From contig NW_014040121.1 in the NCBI RefSeq assembly GCF_001186125.1, forward strand, positions 43,908-68,400: a stretch of DNA of 24,493 nt. Direction: 5' to 3'. A program made the translations under genes and the position numbers. Shown one piece after another: positions 12,551-21,500 of this stretch. Source of the DNA: Sphaeroforma arctica JP610 (taxonomy: Eukaryota > Opisthokonta > Ichthyosporea > Ichthyophonida). Every line of letters starts with the position of its first letter. The first letter of the stretch is position 1. The notes below the pieces were generated by a model. It ran no database searches. It was not told the origin of the DNA and was given only the letters and a program-made list of their open reading frames with translations.

Positions 12551-12605
<55 letters not shown>

Positions 12606-15600
12606 CGTATGGTGTGTAGTGATATCCTGATTATGCGTAATATTTTTGAAAGGACTCGTGGCCAATAAACAATATTGACATATTCCAAAATCATGCACTT
12701 TGTCCGTATTGACATTGCGATGCAATTTGTATTGGATGGAGTATTAACTCCATAGCAAGTTTGTACTATTCATATGCAACTGCTTTCAGTCTCTCGATTA
12801 TAGTGGCAAGCCCATAAAGAATCTTTTAAACGTATTACTCGTACCGAAAGGTCCCAGACTTATAGTGTGAGCAGTTGCCTGCAACTATCTAGCCTCTTGC
12901 CGCACCCAACCAACCACCGTACCATCTGACGACACTCGCTACTAATAGCTGACAAGCAACAACAATCGTGCTGCAGGAAGATATTTAACTCGTCAGGAAA
13001 GACCCATATCAGCTGTCGAGACAAATACCAGTACTGACTTGGTTTCCCCTACAACTTTCATTGGACAGAACTCAAGGCGCACCCTGTCTCCGACGAATAT
13101 GTGTGGATCGATAGAGCGGTTCAAAGAGTACACCGCTGGCTCCCACGGGAACCTGTAAGTAGTTGACAGTGTTGTTGAATTGTGTGCACATGCACGACGT
13201 CTATCGGCACGTGGTGCCTTGTTGGCGTGTGTCAGGGCTAAGACTGTGTATGCCGACATATGATCAGTTGTTGCGTATGACCTCAATTAGACTACCCGTG
13301 ACTAGAGTTCATGTTTGCACGGGACTCGCACGTCTATGCAAGGCTTCTATCCGTTTAGCAGGGGACAGAAACTGCCATGAGTAGATTTCGTTGCTTTTAT
13401 AATTGGAAGGGTATGTATGCGCGCCAGCTGTCTTTGTGTTAGCTATCAGTGTACGTATGCCTGTGCTATATACTGCGCTATTATTGTGCAATACGTAACC
13501 ATTTGTGTGTATTAATCGCTGCACGCGATTGAATTTGCTTCAGTGTGAAACTAGCGCAAGAATGCGCAGTTCCAGAGCGTACAGAATTGTGTCGGCTGTG
13601 GAGTATGCGGTTATCTACGTGCCCACTCTAGACAGTATTGAATACCGTACTCTGACCGCCGTCAAATCACACGCCGCCACCTTCCAGCGGTTTGAATGCT
13701 GGCGCCTACTAATGCAGAGGCGTGTGCGCACTCTACTAGCGTGATGGCTATTATCACACTGAAAGCTTATTCCGTCATCAGTTTACTAATATATCATTAA
13801 CTACCCTTTGAAATCCTCGGTCACAGTCTGATGCATCGGCGGTCGCAGTCAGCGGTGGGGGCAGAGGGGCCTATCGTCGTGATAAGGTACACGTAGTTAA
13901 ACAGACGCTACAAGGTGATATATGGGAACGACATTGTATTTATACTGGTGTTTTACCCCTTCATACGTTGGCAAGAACGATATGGCTCAAACCTTGTGTA
14001 TCGTTTCATGGTTGCTAGACCATACTCTGGTACTCGCTAAACACGCGCACATTTCAACAGAAGGACGGGTTCCGCTGAATTGGCGACGGCAATATCTTCC
14101 GAGTCTCTGGGCAGCACTGAGTTAACCGGAAAAGGCTCTTCGCGCACACTCACCGTGTCAGACCATGAGCGCTTTATTGATACGGTATGTTGAATCCACA
14201 GATATGTTTGCCACTGAGCCATATACCGATACTCTCAGTGCGTCGCTCTTCCACGTTTGTCTTTCACTCTCGATTCGTATGTGTACAACTGCTAGCAAGA
14301 AAAGTGTACAATCTCTTCAGATTACGCATTTAGAGTCAACATACCATGCCGCCTACATTTGTATACGTTTCTACATCTTATTCGATAGCGTCCATTGAAA
14401 TGGCTTCAAAGATTTAATTGAAAACTGAGTCTGTGGTGCATCGGTAGCAAGTATATATACAAACAATGTACATTGAGACCTGGGTGATACACATAAAGAT
14501 CCGCAGTGCGTGTAATCATGGTTCAAACAGGTTTAACACAGTGCCACTAGAGACACACATATGTATGACATAACTGCCGCTATTTCGTTCAATAGAGCAC
14601 ACTTGTACGTTTGTGCATTTTAGATTTTGCTTTCTTATTCCCCACTCAGCCCAGAGGCAATCCAGCGTCAGCGTGGTGATATAATATCAGCAAGTATGTA
14701 GACGACCTCATTACAACTAATGACTAGTATATGCGTACATGTAACCACATAATGTCAGGACTTCATCCACTGTCCCACTCTATCGCCACAGAGCTTACTG
14801 GAAACGATCTGCGGTAGTGTAGATGATGTATCAGCTACTGATGGTGATTCAGACAGATTATTCAGAGTTAGTCAGCAGAGTTCCCTAAACAGCACTACCG
14901 AATCACTCAGTACCCCCGAGCTCGCACATGTCCGCAGAGGTTAGTCTTTCGATAAGATGTTGAGAAGTGTGTAATGTGATTGTGTAAACGACCAAAATGA
15001 TTGTGTGTGGGTTGGTAGCGTTTCGATAAAATATTGAGAATCCAAGTTGTTGTGTGTGGTTTCGTAGCTCTAGACTGTTGTGTTTGGGTGTGTATCTTTT
15101 TAAAATATTATTTGAACGGTACAGATACTGCCGGCTCGCATATCTAGTTGACATATAGTAAATGATCTGCGGATGCAGCCTTATTATGATGAATACGATA
15201 AATATTTACCATACAATTGCAATATAAGGAGGTGTAATTATGATAAACATACATGCAGGTTCAGTCTTTTGGTGCCCCTTCTTCGAGTATGTGGCGTACA
15301 AGGATGTACTTCAACTTTTAGCGTTAGTTTATAAGTTTACCGTTGCTGTTGGATACTCAACGTTAACATGTTTGAGCTATGAATAGATTCGGCCTCGCCT
15401 TGCGTACAAGTAACGAACGCCTGTTCCAACAACGGTTGCCTTTCTCACCAACATGTTCAACTGGCCTTTAATACAACAAGAACATGTACATGTACATGTC
15501 ATGCAGCTCATAAGGGCGTTTCGTTCCGATTATTCAACACCGGGCAAGCCGTATTGTACTGTATACGATTATGTTGACGTTTTGACGGTTACCAGATCGT

Positions 15601-17362
15601 GTGTTATATGTGCCGGTCGGGATCTCGCTCTGTAAAAAGCAGAGCCTTTTGAAGCTATGCAATTGACAGTGTGAAAGCACAAATTATGTTGCGGAGACCG
15701 GTGCATAACGATTTTAAGTGCTAAAAACATCTTGCACGTTTATTTTCTCTTTAGACTCAAATGAAAGGAAAAGGAAGAGCAAGAATTACTACCCTAATGC
15801 ACATATGCTCGACAAAGTGACGGGTATGAAGCCCTTAGACAAGACAGCCTCCTTACTGACATCGATGACCAAAAATAGGTAGGTATCGTACATAAGGTTG
15901 TATCGAGCACAATATGTGATCTCCGTGTGTTGACATCTCAGATGTGAATCGACATTAAACACAGTGCGCAATTATATGTCAGGCTCAAGTATAGTCACAG
16001 GTTTTATCATTAGAGGTCTGAGATGAATGCTAGTGAAAATTGAGACAGAGATATTGAATCTTTGCCTTTCAAGACCTCACAATTCTACCTCAACTATATT
16101 TCTGTTCAGATTTAGTAAAGTGTCGAAGTCCAGTTCCACACCGGTAGGTATGGAGATACAACAGTCCGCATCATATGGTGAATAAAAGAATACGCAGTGA
16201 ACATCGCATGGGATTAATCGGTCTGTTGGCTTATTGCCGGTTGAATTCTGGGAAACAAGCAGCCACATACACTCTCCTCAGTGTCTACTTACCTATACAG
16301 CCAGCTACTTGCCTGTATATTATACTGTATATCCTATACTTTATTTGATGAAGAGTTATAGTATAAGACTGATAGATTCTAGCTTAGCTATTAATGTGGA
16401 CGAGTGTATTTTCATTTCATATCATTTAAATCAGTAGAGGAACAACCATTGTGGACGCAGGTAGATGTCGAAGTTTTGTTTCGCTTGAAGGGCATGCTAT
16501 TACGGAATCATTGGTATCATTTCTTAAAACAGCTGGTCCGCCGGTATACCTGCGCGGCTACCTATGTCTAAAAACTTGACTTCTCAGTCAGTCGATCTAT
16601 CCGACTTTGTTTCGATTCTACAAAATGAATGTGATATCGGAGTGTCGGATTCTCGATATGAAACACATAGCATCAAAAATTTAGCAACATGCAAATCGAT
16701 GCATTTAATATTACGGTATTTTACTCTTGAGGACGACTATCTGAAGCTTTCTCACAATACACACGAACAATCTGGCATTTAAAGCAATCCTGTGGGAAAT
16801 ATTTAATTAGTGCCTGCTTGCAACAGAATTCGTTTTTCACATGATGTGATACAAGTCTCAACTATTGGGACACAACCCTTTGTTATCGAGCATCCTTACG
16901 GAAATGCTGGCAAGGACGATTCTTTTGAACAACAATGAGTTATATTGAGATACTTCCATCAGCACGTAATATCACGACCCATTATTAAGCAAATGAAACA
17001 TTACGCTATTCCCTGCTCAATGCGTATCTGACAAAACTTGTTCATTCGTAGACTGCTGCGGACATGAAAAGTGCATGCCTTTCGACTCTTTATTGCTCTT
17101 TCGGAGATGTGTTTCCAGTTTTAATCGATAGCAATCTCATAACGCCCGTCCCAAATTGCACTCAGTTGGACCTAAGGAGCAGGCAGCCAGGCATAATAAA
17201 AGCAACGCCTACATTCTAAATCACATACAGAGAGGCCTGTGGAAATAGTTGACCAATAATTCAAATTTGGGGTACATGATTGCTGCTTAGATTTTTCGCC
17301 TGAACTACGACGAGACCACCTTTGGTTTTCTCCTCAGATTTCGGGGACCCGTCGGTATTTAG
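6336..17362 (+). CDS. Triple-C2-domain protein with Ser/Thr-rich tail (family not identified); 5' end uncertain
   Basis: C2 domains bind membranes, often through Ca2+. Exons proposed: 6336-6418, 7036-7097, 7325-7417, 7796-7851, 8019-8090, 8435-8640, 8874-8991, 9039-9121, 9178-9249, [at least one missing], 9625-9698, 9983-10093, 10462-10541, 10885-10986, 11246-11449, 12997-13154, 13827-13886, 14061-14184, 14792-14939, 15755-15878, 16110-16143, 16461-16543, 17338-17362. Phases agree at every junction except across 9250-9624. From 9625 rightward the chain is strong: good splice sites and a continuous frame of Ser/Thr-rich protein. About 725 codons are visible. The last exon either ends at TAG 17360-17362 or splices at 17361 (A|gtaagt). 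No SMP domain or membrane segment is seen, so a tricalbin/E-Syt identity is not claimed. The assembly gap may hide further exons. Confidence 0.7.
6419..7035 (+). other. Intron of the triple-C2 gene with telomere-like motif
   Basis: This 617 bp stretch between two proposed exons has no exon I can support. It contains an isolated run CCCCTAAACCCTAACCCCC at about 6707-6725, which includes the AAACCCTAA telo-box. Confidence 0.4.
7796..8640 (+). other. Linker exons with Gly-rich amphipathic repeat (7796-7851, 8019-8090, 8435-8640)
   Basis: The 206-base exon 8435-8640 follows ...catctccag and ends before GTATCT. It encodes a patterned linker with 'GKQTGNMIGSGACLLSNGIG', then 'NGAKLVGKTVGRL' and SPSLGRL/SPSFGLG repeats. 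Gly-rich helical stretches of this sort often link lipid-binding domains. The upstream exon 8019-8090 encodes 'APKDLALNQPLDRQSSGYSS' and joins in phase 1. Exon 7796-7851 fits in phase but is the weakest of the three. Confidence 0.55.
8874..9249 (+). other. C2 domain 2 (exons 8874-8991, 9039-9121, 9178-9249)
   Basis: In the frame set by the upstream exon, 8874-8991 reads 'VKVLLCGHVCTQP' then 'SRMYLTLFCYPNPRIISSVL', like a C2 first strand and the PYVxLxLxPNPR strand. Exon 9039-9121 follows a strong polypyrimidine tract (ccttttttttcccatcag) and gives 'TSVHVHRDTSHKQLYNTFL', the TxVxxxTxxPxxNxxF strand. Exon 9178-9249 gives 'KQYLRVRD', the LxVxD strand, before a GTGAGT donor. The loop aspartates expected for Ca2+ binding are mostly absent, so this C2 may be Ca2+-independent. 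At least one further exon is needed before 9625, because phase 0 at 9249 does not meet phase 2 at 9625. Confidence 0.5.
9625..11449 (+). other. C2 domain 3 with preceding linker (exons 9625-9698, 9983-10093, 10462-10541, 10885-10986, 11246-11449)
   Basis: This is the clearest C2 domain. The linker 'ARPKTTRVRTSSVSS' is followed by 'YPLKVYMDIVGVDDFLAPDR', 'EPDTYVTIKINGVDAYRTKT', 'KTTSPVFDDSIEFNV', 'DILALRVKDKGKQIHDTGTI' and 'LLVEDLAMDEWERKTIKL'. These are the full set of C2 strands (LxVxIxxVxxL, SDPYVxVxxxG, KTxxPVWxExFxF, LxLxVxD, GxxxIxLxxL, W). Aspartates are present in loop 1 (VDD, APD). Loop 3 has D-K-G where many Ca2+ sites have D-x-D, so Ca2+ binding may be weak. All junctions agree in phase; the donor GTCAGG after 10093 is unusual. 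Confidence 0.85.
11645..11721. repeat. (TA)n(GT)n microsatellite at the left edge of the gap
   Basis: (TA)n occupies about 11645-11694 and (GT)n about 11696-11721, where the assembly breaks into N. Confidence 0.95.
11722..12507. other. Assembly gap (786 N)
   Basis: Unsequenced or unassembled bases. Frames reported through this run are artefacts. The gap lies between exons 11246-11449 and 12997-13154 of the triple-C2 gene, which join in phase 0 without it, so no exon is required inside; hidden exons cannot be excluded. Confidence 1.
12508..12602. repeat. (GT)n / TAG repeats / (TA)n at the right edge of the gap
   Basis: (GT)n runs from 12508 to about 12538, then short TAG repeats, then (TA)n from about 12553 to 12602. 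With the left edge this gives the mirrored order TA-GT-gap-GT-TA. Confidence 0.95.
12997..17362 (+). other. Ser/Thr-rich C-terminal tail of the triple-C2 protein (eight exons)
   Basis: Exons: 12997-13154 ('RPISAVETNTSTDLVSPTTF', donor GTAAGT), 13827-13886 ('LMHRRSQSAVGAEGPIVVI'), 14061-14184 ('RTGSAELATAISSESLGSTE', '...SDHERFIDT'), 14792-14939 ('ETICGSVDDVSATDGDSDRL', 'SLNSTTESLSTPELAHVRR'), 15755-15878 ('NERKRKSKNYYPNAHMLDKV'), 16110-16143 ('FSKVSKSSSTP'), 16461-16543 ('VDVEVLFRLKGMLLRNHWYH', 'FLKQLVRR') and 17338-17362. Phases agree throughout (0,2,2,0,1,2,0,2). The tail is acidic and Ser/Thr-rich with a basic KRKSK patch that could serve as a nuclear or lipid-binding signal. It ends in a more hydrophobic segment, 'VEVLFRLKGMLLRNHWYHFL', of unknown fold. 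The second exon is also open in another frame, but only this frame meets both neighbours in phase. Confidence 0.7.
15879..16109 (+). other. Short intron of the triple-C2 gene
   Basis: This 231 bp intron starts GTAGGT and ends ...tttctgttcag. It separates K-N-R from F-S-K-V in the tail and has no other content seen. Confidence 0.6.
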
Positions 17363-18543
17363 TAAGTACATATGTAACACCGCGGACCATGGTGTTTACT
17401 TGAGCATGCCTACTTGTGCATGTATTTAATCCACACAGTGTCAAAGTCAGAACCGCCGAGAAAATAGACTGAAAACTAGACTGCTTCTCACCTTTTTTAG
17501 AAATAATACTTGGTTCTGTTTGTTTTTTTCTTTTAAAAAATATAAAAATGTATAATTCAGAAGGCTATGCAAAAACAGCCAAATATAATACAATTTTTAA
17601 GGGCATTTTGTTTCTTTCTTTCTTTTTACTTTAGTACCTTTATAGGTTTACTCATCATGCTTTTTAGGGGGAATATAAATATTTATTATTTATTTATCTT
17701 GTTGTTTCGAAAATATTTCAGAAGTTGTGGGGAATGTGGGCTGGGTTGCTGACTTGCTGCCTACTGGGTGGGGCCTGGCCTTCCCGCCTTATTCTCTCTT
17801 GTGTGAACATTGAACAAGCAGTAAAAAAAAAATATTCACATCTGGATTCTGGTATCAACTAAAGTGAGCCTTGACTCCCCTGAAAAATGTCGATCGCTGA
17901 TCAAGAATGTAGAAGACTCAGGTCCCAGGGCCAGGGGGTCAAAGTTTATGGCTTTTAACCACTGGCCTTTGGTCTATGGGCGATAGCTCTATGCAATGCG
18001 GATTCATCATGGGGGTACAAAGACTTACAAAGGCTCCAACAGGCGATTAAGAGTTCCCTCCCCCATAACTACATACGAATGCGTTTTATTATTGAAGAGC
18101 TGTGCAATTTGGAATATCGATGCTACATAATCGCCTGATAAACGGTGAATTTTAATTACTACATATCGTGATCATCTACATTTGACGAATACCGACACCC
18201 ATGATAGCACATTCACTATGAATAGAGTTGGGGTAGTTGTTAGTCACCCCTAAAATAAAATTTAGACTGGGAATTCGTAGCGGGTCCGGAGCATATTGGT
18301 GGCCACTGCGCTTATTTCAATCTCAATCCAGAAGTGCATCGCAACGCTTAGTGGTGTGAGGTAAGATTGTGCGATTATACATCTCATAAGTGAATCACAC
18401 ATGGTGCATGGGAAGGCCAATGGAAAACAGTTAACAGGCTGACACGGAGAACTTTAGAATGGTTTAGTCGGTGCTCGAACATCGCACTTCCTGTTTATGG
18501 CGCCTATCTTTACTCTACAAACTAGTTACTAGGTAGTGCTACA
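17363..18543. other. Convergent intergenic region between the triple-C2 gene and EndoG, with a compositionally distinct block
   Basis: Both genes end towards this 1.2 kb region. From about 17500 to 17720 it is very AT-rich with T and A runs. From about 17725 to 18060 it turns GC-richer with homopolymers (A10 near 17823, several G runs) and looks unlike the flanking DNA. No open frame or reverse transcriptase motif is visible. A short exon-like segment (18332-18360, between ...caatccag and GTAAGA) could be an alternative last exon of the plus-strand gene. An interspersed repeat copy is possible but I cannot name a family. Confidence 0.4.
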
Positions 18544-21500
18544 TTAAGCGACGACATATTTATATTTGTCTAGTAGGCCCGGATACAAGAGACCGCCCGC
18601 CGCAGCCTCCACCTGAGAAAGTATATATAAAAATGCAACTATTAGGAACAATCATCGCCGTCTTTTTTCTGGTCTAATACAGTACTATAACTACCAAACG
18701 AAAATAACGATCCTGGCAACTAGACAGGTATGTTCGGTATTTGTCAGGGGGGGTGTTGCTATGACACGCGATCAGTATTTCTTACCAGCGATGTTAAAAG
18801 CAGCGCAACGACGCAGTGATACAAGAAAATGCAAAACCAGTAGTGAAAAGTGCTATATAGACTGTACTGGAGTATCATATTTCGGCTTTTGTCGAAACTG
18901 CAACACTGAACAAGAGAAATTTGCTGCCAGTATAGGAAATGTGGGTACTCTGTGTAATCTGTTTACTGTCTGCGTAGTGCAGGATTGGCTGGTAATTGTG
19001 TTTGGTGGCTGCTCAGGTCTTTATATTATAGAAATTTTCTGCACCTACGAATCTCATAAACACACACAATGTGCACACCCAATCTCCTTGCCAATTTGAC
19101 CACTAAATAGAATGCAACCAGAACAGACATTCCGTGAAACTAATACAAAATGGATAGTCGCAATTTATACATGACTTTGAACGCATCCCGAATAGTTTCG
19201 CAGCACGTCACGGTAACAAACTAACTCGAAAATTCGCAAATAAAATTTGTCTGCCAAAAGACATCGACCTTTGGACACGAACTACTTATCAAGTATCTGA
19301 TTTCTCACCTTGTGCAACGGTACTCGGAATTGCTTCAGAGGTATTTTCGAATCAATCACTTCGTTGGGCAGTATATATGCCTCAATCGCTACTGACCTGT
19401 TACGATACACAGGGATTATTAACTCTGAGATAACATCGACATCACACCAGTTAGAGTTTCATGGCATCACGAATTGATATCTATTCGCCACACATTCTTG
19501 GTACAGTGATCAGTTGAATGAGTGTTGAGTGTATGAGTCTGATACGCCGAGCTGAACCAGATATATCATGCGTGTTACCCTCACCGTCTGCACGAGTTTT
19601 TCGCAGCAATAGTAGATCCCACAGTTGAGCAGACGAGTACCCTTAAGGGGCCTAACAGCTATACTAGAGATGTAAAATTGGTGCTTTCCAATCAATAATT
19701 TAAGGCGTGCAGCTAACCCCTGGTACTTTTTGTCCGTGCTCTATAGATGCAGTAGAAACTCAATAGATCAAACGAGAGCCGATTGCGTATGTAACAACTC
19801 CTACATCACTTCTCAGGATAATTCAATGCGCCTCCGATTTGCCTATCAACCTAGCCCGCCTCTGCACACAACAGACAAGCACATCGCTACTTTACATTAT
19901 CAAGCCCAAAACACATAAATACCGTATATTATCGAACAAGAGGTATCAGCGTGCGCCAGGTTCCAAATACTGCAACGTACCCATCATTCTTCTCGCACAG
20001 CATCGTCTTGAAGAAGTGTGTGGGAACGGCCACATTTCCTTCACCAATAACTTCAAACCTGACGTATTTCTTGCCGTTTCTGACTTCATTCGGCAAGTAT
20101 AACGGCCCCGTACACACATAGACTACTCAAATAAAAAGCGTAACAATGTGTGAGTGCTTTCATTCATCGTATTCGTTCGGCCAAAATCAGTAGTATATGT
20201 TTCAAGATGGTCGTACTGAGAAAATGTGCAGGCAGCTTATGTCACGCATGGTATCACAGAGATATCTCCCTTCACCTACATCACTGAAGGTGCGTATCTG
20301 GCATTCTACACATACTACTAGTACCAGCTGTACTAACTCGGCATACGCTGACTAAATATTAAATGTACTAAATGACAATCAGAGACATAGTGCAACCGAC
20401 CCCTTGCAACCCTATCTAAGTAAGGCAGCTGGCGATCGAAAAATCACAAGCACACAAGGACGTATGCTGCTTAGGGGAGTATACTGCTTGCAGGCTTGTA
20501 CATGCCACCGATGAGCGACATCGAATTCCAGTGTATGCGAGAGAAGTGTTTACAGGTATAGGCACAATCTCATGTTTTTCTGCCAGAGGCGGGATACGGA
20601 TGTCATACGAACTGATTCTGGAAGCCAAAAGAATAAATTATGCTTTAAAAGCTTGTACATGTTGTGTTGTAGTTCACACATACCGTTTGTGCTGGTTTTC
20701 GTCAGGTCCCGGACATAGTCCTCGAGTTCTTTCCAGTATCCCTGATTGAACCCCTTACCTACCTGTACAAAACAGTCGCAATAGCATATTTCACTTCAAG
20801 GCAAACGACAAATTTGAGTTCACACATCGAGTGTGTCCACACCCCCACGAGTTTGTCGTACTTGAAATCAAAGGCCAATCATAGATTTTCTCAAGTTTGA
20901 GAGACTTCGCCAATCACCCAAAGGCCTCACAACTTGGGCTGGACCGTTTGTTCCCCATTATCCGATATATATATATATAACACATGTCACTGGACACGTT
21001 TGTCATACATCTGGTCCATCAAGACGCTTAACCTTGGTAGACAAAGTAGTTAGGAGCAATGGCAATGGTATGCCCAGAGAACTCCCGCATTTACAATTCT
21101 CCAGAGACTGGGATAGTCAACCACCGATTCACATATTCTGAAGCCGTCTGAGTGAAAGCTTGTGCGTGACATCGTTGGTACTTTAATTACACGGGCTTGT
21201 AGGTAAACTCAGTCCAGTGGCATTCAGCGTGTGGGGAGGTATTTGCGGGTGCACACGGGGGTATGTACACGTGCCCTGCCCTATGTGTGAGAAATGCTTA
21301 CATGAACCGTTGGCTTATTCCACAGGGGATATATAGCACCATAGTTGTTATACTGTCACCAACAGAACAAAACTACGCCTGGTGATGGAGGCCATCCAAC
21401 GAAAGCGGCTGCCGACTCATACACACACTAACACACAAGTCAGTGCTAACGCAAATACACACATAAGCACTCGAATGTACGTCTCACTCACACACTTGTG

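Noticed and set aside
11588-12725. Long open frames of up to 375 codons on both strands
   Set aside because: They run through the N gap and flanking microsatellites, so they are artefacts.
13505-13744. 79-codon plus-strand open frame in the tail region of the triple-C2 gene
   Set aside because: Its phase does not fit the neighbouring exons, which already join to each other, and its Trp/Arg/Tyr-rich composition is unlike the Ser/Thr-rich tail.
14650-14693. Exon-like segment ('PEAIQRQRGDIISA') before a GTATGT donor
   Set aside because: No acceptor choice makes it agree in phase with the next exon, whereas 14184 joins 14792 directly in phase 0. It remains possible as an alternative exon.
18761-19099. 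112-codon cysteine-rich plus-strand open frame
   Set aside because: It lies antisense in EndoG intron 8, with no recognisable domain or splice-site support.
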